Shown piece after piece: positions 54,001-64,000 of a DNA stretch of 64,000 nt (positions are counted from its first letter, which is position 1; each line of letters starts with the position of its first letter). The position numbers were made by a program, and so were the translations under genes. The stretch covers positions 2,976,001-3,040,000 of the forward strand of contig JADLSH010000199.1 in assembly GCA_016169945.1 (NCBI GenBank), written 5' to 3'. Source of the stretch: Trachythela sp. YZ-2020. Taxonomy: Eukaryota > Cnidaria > Anthozoa > Malacalcyonacea > Clavulariidae. Below the pieces are notes generated by a model, which saw nothing but the letters and a program-made list of their open reading frames with translations, ran no database searches and was not told the DNA's origin.

Positions 54001-55467
54001 ATATATCTACGGTAAAGACATTGTCCATGAAAATTCTGCGTTTGTCAAGAGCACTTTGTGTGCCTCTATCTGTAGACCAGTATGGAAAGTAGATGGTGTT
54101 TCTGATGTTTCCAAAAATTTCAGTTTTCTATTGCATAAGTTTGGTGTACATGAACAGTCGTGTGTTTCACTGTCCGGTGCACAGAAAAGTTACATTCCAT
54201 ACTGGTCTGTAGATGCGGGTTTCCGAGTTTGTCCATGATGCATAAGATAATATAAGATAATACTTTTTATCCTTTCTACCTTCGAGGCTTGTTTCACACT
54301 TAATGATTGAATGAATTTAATAAAACATTAATGTTATGTAATACTAATTGATTGTTCGTTTTTCATTATCGTTGTTATGTCTAAATATAATTATTATTAA
54401 TATTAGGATGTGATTGTCTTTTTATCATTTATTCATGGTTATTCAGTCTTTTTTCGAGTTTAAAATAGGACTAGCGCTTTTAGTGGACCATAGCCAGAAT
54501 AATACATGGGATAATATACTTCATATCACCGATATATGTCACGTGCAATGGCTTAATATCCCATAAATCACTCTCACATGTACTGTTCCTATAACTCCCC
54601 CCCCCCTTCCTTTCTAACTACTACTCTTTCTAATACGTACATTTCCAAAATATATTCCGTGACCTTGAAATGCATTACGATTGTCGTGTCTTGAAAAAGG
54701 AAACCCATTTCGGTATATCTAGAAATCACATTGAATTGGTAGAAACATTTGAACGTAAAACTAATGCTTCAAAACAAAGCTTGATCTCGGGGAACATTCC
54801 TAGCAGAACTATTGGTTTTTATTGAGCAGTTAGAGTTAACTTTACTGTCACCAGTTCTGTCAACCATACAGTAATAGTTAGAGACATTGTGTTCCACTAC
54901 ACAGGTAAAAATCTCGCGTCTTGTCAACAAGATGTGTTCACATCAGACTTGCAACAAGCTTGTCAACAAGTTGTAACTAGGGTGTCAGTCATTTTATCAA
55001 GTTACTACAAGGTTGTCACTCACAACTTGTTAACAAGTTGTTGAATTGCAGGACGATAACAGGTTGTTGGAACAACTTGTAACAAGTCTGTTGAGTCAAC
55101 AACCTTGTAGCGACAACTATAGTCAACAAGCAGTGCGAACACATCCTGATAACACTTTGTTGAAACAGCATTGTTACAAGTCTGCTGCAGGTTTGTTACA
55201 ACTTGTGCGTTTTTACGTGTGTGGACCAAAAATAGTTTCGCTCAGCATCCACTTTAGTTCTAACTGTTTAATCATATACTATCTTGCATCATGCGGAACA
55301 TGCATTAAGACTTTTTCCATAATTTTTTGAACAAAAGACATAAAATATTTACAATATCTTCTTCTTACCTCGCCAGCTGTAGACGGTAATCCTTTTGGCT
55401 CTGGAAGAGTGCGTGAAGTTTTTAATCTTGTTTTATCTAATTCCTCTGTCCATGGTCTTGCACAAAG
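48702..55467 (-). CDS. Unrecognised gene, two exons (partial)
   Basis: Exon 55467-55369 (33 codons; acceptor TTTTTAG, donor GAG|GTAAGA) and terminal exon 49052-48702 (117 codons; acceptor ACATAG, stop TGA) are both phase 0 and can be joined. The first encodes RPWTEELDKTRLKTSRTLPE; the second is Lys/Arg/Pro/Tyr-rich with SYAKPD, RYPHEHTTRSSD and WVYSHKPRVYNRLLG. AATAAA follows on the minus strand at 48679-48674. I do not recognise the family; the composition recalls small ciliary microtubule-associated proteins, but that is only an impression. The 6.3-kb intron and the pairing of the exons are inferred, and 5' exons were not found. Confidence 0.45.
49215..49458. repeat. Fold-back MITE, family AAGGCGGATTTCCAGTCCTC
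   Basis: Ends AAGGCGGATTTCCAGTCCTC and GAGGACTGGAAATCCGCCTT are perfect inverses; arms continue through GCACGAAGCTCCTC and GAGTACTCGCA. The centre has a second palindrome, AGTTCAAAATTTTGAACT. Confidence 0.85.
49872..50060 (+). repeat. Interspersed repeat, family of 7848-8277
   Basis: TCCATTTGGTCGTAACTGTCG, GTCATGTTCGACGATGTGAA and ATAGCCTGCA match the start of the family at 7848, without the 94-bp expansion. Confidence 0.65.
50944..50950 (+). promoter_or_regulatory. TATA-like element of the U6 gene
   Basis: TTAAATA starts 29 bp before the U6 start, the position of the TATA box in type 3 pol III promoters. No upstream proximal element could be recognised with confidence. Confidence 0.55.
50973..51079 (+). 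ncRNA. U6 spliceosomal RNA gene
   Basis: A full 107-nt U6: 5' stem-loop GTGCTCGCTTCGGC, the ATACAGAGAAGATTAGCATG segment with the ACAGAGA box, the AGC catalytic triad, GCGCAAGGATGACACGC, and a run of five T as pol III terminator. Against human U6 I see only two changes (position 15 region GGCACATA, and AAATTTTT before the T run). U6 pairs with the 5' splice site and U2 in the active spliceosome. With intact termini and a TATA at -29 it looks functional rather than a retro-pseudogene. It lies antisense within the inferred intron of 48702-55467. Confidence 0.95.
51295..51345. repeat. 21-bp tandem repeat
   Basis: TTCACACCTCGAGTGTTCAAG occurs twice exactly, then nine more bases. On the minus strand it reads as a seven-residue repeat in an unconvincing frame. 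Confidence 0.8.
51363..51660. repeat. Two diverged direct copies of a ~130-bp unit
   Basis: CCAACCCAATGTACATAGG ... GAGATCAAACACTGATAGCC at 51390-51450 recurs as CCACCCAATGTATATAGG ... at 51557-51620. They flank no recognised gene. Confidence 0.65.
52111..52263 (+). repeat. 5'-truncated tRNA-derived SINE copy
   Basis: From the tRNA T-arm (GGTTCAATTCCTGCC) through GAGGGCCTAAGTTGCATTTT, AAAAAATGTATATAAATTTC and CCATCTACTAACATCTTCT to TCGAACGAGATGCC. It matches 52352-52516 closely. Confidence 0.78.
52352..52516 (+). repeat. tRNA-derived SINE with nearly complete tRNA head
   Basis: The head keeps A box (TAGCTCAGTTGGTTAGAGC) and B box (GGTTCAATTCC), with D, anticodon (loop CTGGAAT) and T arms that fold. 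The acceptor stem has two mismatches and the head runs directly into the conserved SINE body, so it is a SINE and not a tRNA gene. Its tail matches 52111 and 20828. Confidence 0.8.
53341..53450. repeat. Fold-back MITE, sister of 22066-22170
   Basis: GGCGGTTGACTGTGGTGTAA and ACTACCTGAAAAATACAATG are mirrored by the right arm; loop near 53395. The arms are over 85 percent identical to the first copy by eye. Confidence 0.85.
54905..55215 (+). repeat. CAACTTGTT-type dispersed repeat
   Basis: It runs from GGTAAAAATCTCGCGTCTTG to TTGTTACAACTTGTGCG, with TCAACAAG and ACTTGTTAACAAG palindromic words. Same family as 9331 and 57395; the ends TCTTGTCAACAAGATGTGTT are shared with 57395. Confidence 0.7.
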
Positions 55468-56356
55468 CTAAAAATAATAACTTCTTTGCAGCTCCCTAAA
55501 ATTGTTGGCTGGTTCGGGTTTTTGGACATTTCGTGGATGCAAACGATTTTCAAACTCTACTGTCCGTTTGATTCAGTCTTTATTTCATCACAGATTTCGT
55601 GCAGGCTTTATCCACTAGTCAACTCTCATCAAAACGTCTCGTTTTCGTTTCGATGAAGATGAAACTCATCGAAACTCTCACTTGCCAACCTCACTTCCTT
55701 GATCGTTAATTCAGTCATGGGTTTTCATTACGTTCGTGTATTGGGGGCTTCAGTAAACGTTAACAGGGAAGCCGATGGCGGTCAACTTCAGAATGGTAGA
55801 CTGGAGGGGAGAGTTATAGATGTTTCAAATTACAGATGTAGCATTTTGGCTGAAGCGCTTTGAAATATTGGCGTCACAATTTTTGGCCGCGCCATGTTTT
55901 TGGTCAGATTTGACCAACAACATGGCGGCCAAATACAAATGTGCAAGTATGACTATCTTTTTCAAATAAAATATCCAAATTGAACTAACAGTAAGATAAG
56001 CCACATAATTTTTGATGAATTACGTTCATGCATTAAATTACGTTATGCAAAATAGCTTTAAAGGTCCTTTTTCTAAAATCATGCTGACTTCAGCAGCATA
56101 TGAAAAACTCTGTAACTCAGGAAGGAATAAGACTCGGTGTAATGATCTACAAAACATATAAAATAATCAGCTTTCCAGCTTTCGTTTTTAATATATTACA
56201 AATTTTGTAACGCTAGATAAAACCCCTCTATACAAGATTACCACATATAATGAAAATAATTTTCATTTTTTCTTCACCCTGATAAATGTAATCTGCTGCA
56301 TGATAGCGCCGCTTCGCGAAATACACCTAATTTAAATGATACTTATGGAATATGGA

Positions 56357-56447
56357 ACAATATAAAATGCACAATATAAAATGCACAATATAAAATGCAC
56401 AACATAAAATGCACAATATAAAATGCACAATGTAAAATGCACAATAT
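56357..56447 (+). repeat. 14-bp minisatellite, six and a half units
   Basis: ACAATATAAAATGC repeats head to tail, with single-base changes in units 4 and 6. Confidence 0.92.
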
Positions 56448-57011
56448 CCAGTGCTGTTAATGTGAATTTGGCGAGGTAATTATTACATGGTCATAGATAA
56501 AATTTTGACGGTTTCAAACTTCTACTTGGGAGTACGTACTTATGAAACACACAACTGGAAAGCTGCCAGTGACAGGTACATGCCACAGAAAACAAACATA
56601 CGGAAAAGTATATGACATATAGTTTTGCCTACCAACTTTGGTTCGTTTGATCTGACTTTAACAAATGTAAACACAAATGTATTTTATTACATTATGAGCA
56701 ACAACCACTGGCCCATTACAGACATCAATCAATGTCACAAACTCACAAAGGTAACTTTCCAAAAACCTACCCAATGCTTGTCAGTCTTTGTCGGGGGAGC
56801 AAACTTTCTTCCTTTGGCCATTTCGTTGCAAACAGAGAGAAATTGGCTTCCTACTTTATGTTAAGTAAATTTGCACGCTTCATTGGCATCGTTGTCGTTT
56901 TATCATTTCTGTTTACCGTTGCTATAGCAATTAATTGTTATCGACAGCATGCGCAAATTGGACAAATGCATCAATTAATATATTAGCGTACTGTACACGG
57001 CCAAGAGTTGG

Positions 57012-57385
57012 AAAAAGCTGCGGGTATGAAGGGTATCACCCGTGGGGAAGGTTTACTGGCAATGAGGAAGGTTACTAAAGTGAAACACTGAATAAAACAT
57101 TGCAAAGCCTGGCAAAGGACAAAGGTGTAATTGCTATAACGGTACAGTCCATTCTCGTACCCAGTCAGACTAGCAGTACTACAACTGACTCGTCGCCAGT
57201 CTCATTCATCACCTAGCCTGCGAACGCGCATATAGCGAGGGCTGTGGAAGAGTCAGGTACAACAACGGCCAACTGGCAAACCTATACCCAGGCAAAAGCC
57301 TGCATGTCTGAAAATTTCCAGTTATTTTGAGGAAGATTGAGAAAACCCAAAATCCTACCCGGAGGAAGGTTGAAAAGTCCTGTGT
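57012..57385 (+). repeat. Interspersed repeat of the 4577/18616 family
   Basis: Starts AAAAGCTGCGGGTATGAAGG and ends GGAGGAAGGTTGAAAAG; shares AAACACTGAATAAAACATTG and GGCCAACTGGCAAACCTA. Longer than the other copies owing to an inserted middle segment near 57125-57265. Confidence 0.72.
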
Positions 57386-57394
57386 ACACCAGCA

Positions 57395-57740
57395 AAAATC
57401 TCACATCTTGTCAACAAGATGTGTTCGCAACAGACTTGTACTTTGTAGCATAGTCCCTATAATACAGTGTCTAGTTTATAGCCATGCATGTAAAAGGTTT
57501 AGAAGCGTTTCCAGACACTGTGTTATAGGGACTATGTTTGTAGCAAGCTTGTCAACAAGTGCCAAGTGGTTACAATGATGTTATTTCATCAAAGGCAGAC
57601 ACTAACCACTTTGTGGTTGGAATGCAGAACGAAAATAAGTTGTTGGAACAACGTATACAAGGTCTGTTGAGTCATCGGCCTTGTGGCAAGTCTGCCGTTT
57701 CGCTGTATATAGGCCTGCAACAACTTGGCAACGAGCTGGA
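57395..57740 (+). repeat. CAACTTGTT-type dispersed repeat, interrupted
   Basis: Starts AAAAATCTCACATCTTGTCA, as in the copy at 54905. It is interrupted near 57445-57540 by a small fold-back (CATAGTCCCTATAA ... TTATAGGGACTATG). Confidence 0.65.
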
Positions 57741-58125
57741 AAAGTGAAGAATATAGTTGATTCGCGCGACAAAATTCGCCAGTGGAAATGACTGGCTACA
57801 CTATAACCTGTATAGCTGAGGGCTGGGCAGTTGAGGCGCGGGCAGGCGAAAATGAAAGAGTCGGGGAGCGGGAAAGGCGACGATGCGGGCATTCTCCATT
57901 TTCGCAAAATCCTACGCCTCAACTCCTTAATGTTTGTCTACCAGTACTCCTCAACCCTTAAAACTGCCACCTACACAGGCTACCATCATTACTGAATCAA
58001 TGTTTGAGTCAATGCATTGATCAATGTTCCATCATTACATTAATTTTAGTATATCACGAAAGTTAATATGTTACTATGATTGAGAAAACTCATATTCTCA
58101 GGAACAGCATGCATACAGTAAACAT

Positions 58126-58287
58126 AAGCCCGTTTTCCACTAGGCGAATTTATTCGCGCAAAGCCGCAAAGAACAAATTTCGGTAATCGGTGATTGGTAC
58201 AGGGAAAAATCTTCCCTATACCAATCATATTGCCGAAATTTGTTTTTCGCTTCGCGCGAACAAATTCGCCTAGTGAAAAGCCGGCTT
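58126..58287. repeat. MITE, family AAGCCCGTTTTCCACTAG (long form)
   Basis: Ends AAGCCCGTTTTCCACTAGGC and GCCTAGTGAAAAGCCGGCTT are inverted, then AATTTATTCGCGC against GCGCGAACAAATT, and an inner palindrome around CCTATACCAATCA. The long version of 1566-1631. Confidence 0.82.
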
Positions 58288-58610
58288 TGGAATGCATACA
58301 TCGTGAAAATGAGTCCACTTTGTCTTGCGTCATGAATGATCGTATAAATCCGCCATCTTGAATTTGATCACGCATGACTCTCTTGTCAACGTAGTCTGGG
58401 ACGAGCCAAGATGGCCGTTTGTTGTGACCGTGACAGACTCACATTATACCTGTAATTTCTTTGGATAAATGTCATGTTATCTGCACTTTAAGTACAAAAT
58501 CCAGATTACATTATAGTCAATATATTTTTAGTCAGTGGGCAGTAATTAATTCACCTTCTCGTAGCGCGATGTACTTTCATATTTATCTCCAGGTGCGCCT
58601 ATATTATTTT

Positions 58611-58694
58611 TCATTTTGCTTCGTCCTTGCTCGGCTTATTTCTTGCACCGAAAATTGAACTGCCAATACGAACGTGAGTGCTACCCATTTCAAT
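58611..58694 (-). CDS. PLPBP: Last coding exon of PLP homeostasis protein (YggS/PROSC family)
   Basis: Acceptor CTTCTCTTTCAG and then 27 codons and TGA. The product starts IEMGSTHVRIGSSIFGAR and ends with a short charged tail, matching the conserved C-terminal GST.VRIG..IFG.R motif of YggS/PLPBP, which ends the TIM-barrel and contacts the PLP phosphate. PLPBP carries PLP as a non-catalytic chaperone-like protein. The upstream exon (SMGMS motif) was not found up to 64000, so the rest may lie beyond the window or behind a long intron. It could also be an orphan exon. Confidence 0.78.
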   Translation of the reverse strand: MEMGSTHVRIGSSIFGARNKPSKDEAK

Positions 58695-61600
58695 CTGAAA
58701 GAGAAGACAAATAAAGAAAAAAAGTTAAGACTTTAGATGATTATAGCCAGTTATATTATCCTCGCAAATACACTGAAAAATTTAATTTGTTCATAAAAAA
58801 ATCATTAAATTGCATAAGTTATTTTCCTAATTTTTCAGGCCTTCCGCCATCTTGGATATATTTTCGATGTGTCTAGGCCCTAGCTATAAATATTTAATGG
58901 TCAGTTCTATTGTCACTATAATTACGTGAAACACAAATGATGATTGAACAGTTCAAACTTGGATATGCATATTTTAATTCTTTCAGTCTGAATGTTTGAT
59001 CCGACGGCAATTTTAGACATTTTAATGATTTTATCCCGACGGAGAACGCGTACGCGTGTCGTCCCGCGCGCTCCTCGCGCTACCGTGTAGCAAGTCAAAG
59101 CGCCCGGGTACGAGGCTGGAACATTGAACTATAATAGACTGGAACGCTAACGCTGACGCAGGGGGGGGGAATTGAAGCCAGCTTAATTCAGTTTTTCTGA
59201 GTTTTGAGGCCGAACATTAAGTTATCTTTGATATTTAAAACTTTGAGGAAAATTTCAGTGCCGTATTTTACAAAATTGCGGTTGTATTTTTAAGTATTTC
59301 CATTTTGCCTAAAGTCTTTTCGGCGTTAAGTATTTCAAACTCAAAACTCAAAACTAGCTCATCCTATTCTCGTTCAATGGGCTGGAACGCGTCATGATAA
59401 TTTTGATGCGCAGACACTATGAATTGGTTTAATCACAGTTGAACTTGCTTGAAGTTGACATCCATCTGCAGCCCCGTGACGCTTACCCCGTTGCCCCGAA
59501 ACCTACCAACTGATGGAAGTCCTTTAAAGTTAATCGATTTCGCCACAAATGCATATATCAATAAGACCTGCTATAGCTAGAACAAAACGTTAATTTCTTA
59601 CAAGATATTGATGAATATATATATATATATATATGTAAACATATTTAGGCTTGAATATATATATATACATATGTAAACATAACGATAAATCATAACAAAT
59701 ACAAATTGAGAATTTAGTATGATTTTCTATATGTATAGAAGGACTATGTAGTGTTGTATGTGTAGGGACTAGGGTCGATAATGATTTTTCACCTGCCCGT
59801 GGAATTTTACTTAACATAAGGACACTGAGAAGATTGTCATTAAACACTGTCATTAGATGAGCTTCTTGTGCAAAGACTAGCTTTAAGACAAGGGGACTTG
59901 TCAAAGTAAAGGTAAATTTATGTCACACACATTTAAGTTTAAAACTTATCAAATGTAAACCTTGTCAATCATGCCCAAGGCTTGCCAACGAAAACTCATT
60001 AATTTGGGTCGATCGTCACACATGTACTTGAGCTTAACAATTATCAATATAAACCTTGTCAATCTTGCCATTCTTGCCCAAGCCTTGCCAACGAAAAACT
60101 AATTAATTTGGACCGAACCAACACACGAACAAATTGAAAACATTTTGACAAAAACGTTCAACCGTGGGGTTGAAACATCGAGAAGTATATTTTTCTCTTT
60201 CAAAATGAGTGGCTGTTGTGAAATCCAGAAATCCTTTAGATTATGAATACGGACACGTCGACCAGCCAATCTATTAAACGAGAAAAAACACTTCTCAAGA
60301 CTTGACATTTCAAGCGAAGGTCCTTCGTCAGGATCTTACAAACTCTCCAAATTAATTTTGCATCTTCACTCGAAGCGTCTACATAGAAGAGTGTTTTTTC
60401 TTGTTTATAACGAGGTGTCTAGCGTGTCTGTAACTGACAAGAGCTTGAAAAAATATTGAAAATTGTCAAGTAGAAGTTTAACATTTACGCAAAACTAGGA
60501 TTTACCAAATTTGCAACGCTTTAACCTTAGGCACAAATGATATTCCCTTTCTGGTCATGTTGATAAAGCCAGACCATCTTACTTGTCAAAGGGAATATAA
60601 TATTACAGGGTTGACAAAATTTCACGTCCAATGTAAATTTTCGTCCAATGTAAAATTTTCAATTATAAGACGCTTTAATTAAGACTATTACGGCGTTTGG
60701 CCATAAGCGTGGCAAATAGAACAAAATTGGCAGGCGAAAATGGATTGCCAATGTTATCTCAATCTATCACTCCAATTAGCCTACATTGAACCTCATAAGA
60801 AACCTGCTGGGACGAGCCAAGACCCTAATTACGACCTGTTTTTGAATTTTAGAAGTTTTTATCTTCGTAATGAAATAAGCTTAAAAATAAACTTGCACCT
60901 GTTAAACCGTCTGACATTCTAATCATTCCCGCATGCTAATGTATAAAACTAATCAAGCCTTAGCGACTGCATCGTCAACCTAGTTCAATTTAACATTACA
61001 GTCATTAGGTCGGCAAAAGTAGTCGGCAACGGTAAAGCATTATTGACAAAATTACATTGAAAAACCTCATCAGCGCTGTCCTTTGGAAGCATTTCGCAAG
61101 AATATTCCAACAGATATGAATGAAATGTTTTTAAGGTAAGAAAAGTATATATGGGTATGTAATGTTTATTATATTAATCAGCATTTAAAATGTATAAAAA
61201 CTTATAAAATGTATCTTATAAAAATAAACTGCCTTAGGTTATGGAGTGCCAAAATTATTCTACTGTATATGAATAACTCCTATAATCTTGTATCATACCC
61301 CGTGAACGGTATTTGCGTTAGAAATCTATCTGTCAAGTGTTGTCTGAGTGTTGTTAAGAAAATACATTTTTGTTTTTAACCAGCTGGCTTAACATAGAAT
61401 ATTTTATGTAAAGACAGTCGTAGATTTATACATCTTTCGCTGTTCGCTTTCAGAGTTGGGTCTCAAATTTTATAATAAGCTTTCTTGTTTTATTATAAAT
61501 ATTCAATATTTAACCAAAATTACACGCACCAAAAATAGCTATATAGGATTATAGCACTGTTATAGAAATAGGACTCTCGTTCGGAGTGAAATGTCCAACA

Positions 61601-62465
61601 ATGGCAAATATAAAAAAATATTAGGCAAATATCAACGCTCCTTAATCGTTCACTTGAGTCTGTTGCATGAAAGCTTTATAACAATCATAAAGCCGGACCA
61701 TCCTATAGTAATGACGACGGATTCGAACATTAAATTTAAGTAGAAGATACGAGATATTAAAAGATGTGACTACAGTAGGCCCTATTTAAAATCTCCATTG
61801 TGATTACCAATTGCAGCTTGTTGTGATCCGCCGCAATGAAATATTCGGTGACTTTCTTTACAAGGACTGCATTCAAATCTGACAAATGGAAATATTAAGG
61901 CTTAAAACAGTACCGCAAATCGACTAAACTAAAACAGTCAAATAGACTCCTTCAGCTTCATAATAGACAATTGTAGAGTAAGAATTACTGGGTGACCTCA
62001 ATACACGGTTTAAGGAGGTGAAGATAGATTAAGAAGATAATTCGGAAGAATTCAACTATTGATTCGGAAGAATACTACCCGGCTAAGTTAGTTTGGAAGT
62101 ACTACAATTCATGGTTTGAAAAGGAAAGATTTAGGCTTGAAATAGTGCGAGAAGGCAGGCGGCCGTGGTTCATAGGTGAAAATGTGGGCAGTGTAAACGA
62201 CACGACAGTCAAATAAACCTCTCTAAAAAGATGAACGATTGCACAACGAAAACTTGCTGTTCATAACCCAAAGTAACAATTAGTAAGCACAAATCGCATG
62301 TAGCTAATGACACAATTAGAAAAATACAACTTCTCAGTTTACAGAATACAGGTTTTTCGTTAATTGAAATTACGAGCGAAAAGATATTTGCATATAAGTT
62401 ATAAACGGGAGCAAGTGCGACCGCTTCCGCCGTCGAGGTCTGCGATTCCGGTGCAGTGCTCAGAC
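58695..62465. other. Region with no recognised gene
   Basis: No exon convincingly continues PLPBP. Simple (TA)n tracts lie at 59616-59672. AACGAAAA(C/A)T-type direct repeats (CCAAGCCTTGCCAACGAAAA) occur near 59975 and 60073. A short hairpin with ATATTCCCTTT lies at 60540-60600. Confidence 0.45.
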
Positions 62466-62668
62466 CACAGTATAGAGACGACCAGTAGGGCCACTCGGCG
62501 ATGCAACACGTAGCCGGCTTTTTATGCAAAAATATGCAGTTTACTGGCCAGGAAAGTTAGTCCAGCTTGCTTATTGGTCAGAAAAAGCAATTGACTGGCT
62601 GCCAATGCGTGATGAGCGGCCACACAAAATGTCAAATGAGTGGCCCTACTGGTCGTCTCTATACTGTG
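62466..62668. mobile_element. Non-autonomous hAT element with perfect 8-bp duplication
   Basis: Ends CACAGTATAGAGACGACCAG and CTGGTCGTCTCTATACTGTG are perfect inverses (about 30 bp in all); both flanks are GCTCAGAC. Internal GGCCACT words. No transposase. Confidence 0.92.
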
Positions 62669-62780
62669 GCTCAGACCACTGAGCTAAAGAGTCCACTTGC
62701 CAAGACCTAGCCTAGGGATACAAAACTACACTAATACAAAGCACTATCTATTTGCAAACAAATTACATAATTAGGTTCTA

Positions 62781-63304
62781 CAGTGTCTCTCAAAAAAAAC
62801 TGAACCCTTTCAAATTCAAATTAGCCATAACCTATTGTAGTAATTTGACAGCTCTAATTGCTTCGAATTAATGGTGCGTAATTAATTTCCCATGTGTATA
62901 AGGGATGGACCATTAGAAAAGTGATGGGGGGGGAAACAGAAAAAAAAACCATACAAACAAAAAAAGGTTTAAAAAAAAAACATGCAACAGAATGGTTTCA
63001 AAAAAAAAATTGCAAACAGAACAACAATAAAACTTTAATACTTGCATAGTTAATATTGGCTAAAAAAAATTTGCATACAAGGTAACATATCCTTAAAAAA
63101 ATTGCATACACAGCTGACAACCTGAAAAAAACCCTGCAAACATGAACAAAATACCCCTCCCCCCCCATCACTTTTCTAATGGTCCATCCCTAAGACCTTG
63201 TGTTTTTGCGCACCATTAATTCAAAGCAATTAGAGCTGTCAAATTACTACAATAGGTTATGGCTAATTTGAATTTGAAAGGGTTCAGTTTTTTTTTAGAC
63301 AGTT
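62781..63304. mobile_element. Outer inverted-repeat element (mariner-like ends), interrupted
   Basis: Ends CAGTGTCTCTCAAAAAAAAC and the inverse of a slightly changed copy; about 90 bp of arm (CTGAACCCTTTCAAATTCAA, AGCCATAACCTATTGTAGTA) is mirrored on the right. TA flanks both ends. It is split by the element at 62901-63191. Confidence 0.78.
62901..63191. mobile_element. Inner MITE nested in the outer element
   Basis: Ends AGGGATGGACCATTAGAAAA and TTTTCTAATGGTCCATCCCT are perfect inverses, followed by a G run (left) and C run (right). The interior is A-rich with repeated AAAAAAATTGCA.ACA words. Insertion at TA-rich sequence. Confidence 0.85.
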
Positions 63305-63537
63305 TACACGTTCCGTTCGATCATTATTAGACTTATTATGAGCTCGAGAGAATTGTTTTAATTTTTCGAATTGAAGCGCCGTTCTCTTTAGCAGAATTTG
63401 GAAGGCTGTTCCATAGACTTACAGCTGAATAACTTATTTATGCTTTTTTTCATAAAATTTGTTTTTGGTTTTGGTAGTGCATAATCAACATAATTATTAC
63501 GTAGGCTGTAGTTGTCGTTTCTATAAATATTGAAACG

Positions 63538-63860
63538 ATTATGTAGATTAATGTAGATTATGTAGATTAATGTAGATTATGTAGATTAATGTAGATTATG
63601 TAGAATAATGTAGATTATGTAGATTAGGACTGCTTCGCACATCCCCTGAAAGAATTCTCACATTACATGGTTATATGGTTTGAACAGAGTTGAAAAGACA
63701 CTGTAATTTCAAATTTGGATACGGTATCTCAAGATATCTAATGTTAGATTAATGTAGATTATGTAGAATTCTCACATTACATGGTTATGTGGTTTGAACA
63801 GAGTTGAAAAGACACTGTAATTTCAAATTTGGATACGGTATCTCAAGATATCTAATGTAT
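63538..63860 (+). repeat. 19-bp tandem repeat and duplicated 90-bp block
   Basis: GATTATGTAGATTAATGTA repeats about five times at 63538-63630. Then the block from ATTCTCACATTACATGGTTA to CTCAAGATATCTAATGT occurs twice (63652-63742, 63768-63858), with a further repeat unit between the copies, so block and repeat were duplicated together. Confidence 0.88.
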
Positions 63861-64000
63861 TTTTAAAATTGTTTAGGATAGCTTTCGTTGTGTTCGTATG
63901 CTTCATTTTCTGTCCCGACTACTTCACCAACAGTTTTTCAGGATTCAAATTAACCAGTTATCGCGATAAAGTGCTGGCAGATGGCGGACGGTGTTTTCAA

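Noticed and set aside
60280..60345. Minus-strand CTGACGA ... GAAATGTC resembling a second hammerhead
   Set aside because: Stem II would have only about three pairs, there is no stem III, and the flanks do not form stem I.

Overview
This is eukaryotic, almost certainly metazoan, nuclear DNA. It is AT-rich, its genes are split by GT-AG introns, and DNA transposons, SINEs and fold-back repeats are very dense. The gene set (MDM2-type E3 ligase, adducin, PSMD4, an intact SYK-type kinase, a PLPBP exon, a U6 snRNA gene) and the repeat landscape suggest an anthozoan cnidarian, perhaps an octocoral. That placement is an inference; nothing in the window fixes the species.

Layout. 1-2108: repeats, no convincing gene. 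2109-14406 (minus): MDM2-like gene, nine exons found (start exon, N-terminal SWIB pieces, acidic region, RanBP2-type zinc finger, C-terminal RING); one SWIB exon was not found. 14407-18040: no gene seen. 18041-28869 (minus): adducin, nine exons joining in frame, with an internally duplicated acidic cassette near the tail. 28870-32675: a cluster of (TA)n-flanked hairpins and a hammerhead ribozyme. 32676-41343 (minus): PSMD4/Rpn10, ten exons, fully reconstructed (390 codons). 41344-43893: no gene. 43894-45606 (plus): intronless SYK-like tandem-SH2 tyrosine kinase. 45607-48701: a 124-bp tandem array built from a retrotransposon fragment, then a large fold-back element. 48702-55467 (minus): two exons of an unrecognised gene; its long intron holds a plus-strand U6 snRNA gene and tRNA-derived SINEs. 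58611-58694 (minus): last coding exon of PLPBP; the rest was not found here. 58695-64000: repeats only.

The genes are unrelated housekeeping or signalling genes and do not form an operon: ubiquitin ligation (MDM2), proteasomal ubiquitin recognition (PSMD4), membrane skeleton (adducin), phosphotyrosine signalling (SYK), PLP homeostasis (PLPBP) and splicing (U6).

Mobile DNA is the other main content. At least six non-autonomous hAT-like elements keep 8-bp target duplications (two imperfect by one base, one by its first base). Three elements are flanked by TTAA, two of them abutting and sharing one TTAA. Many other fold-back families recur in several copies. The most unusual single item is a complete hammerhead ribozyme motif on the minus strand at 31481-31524.
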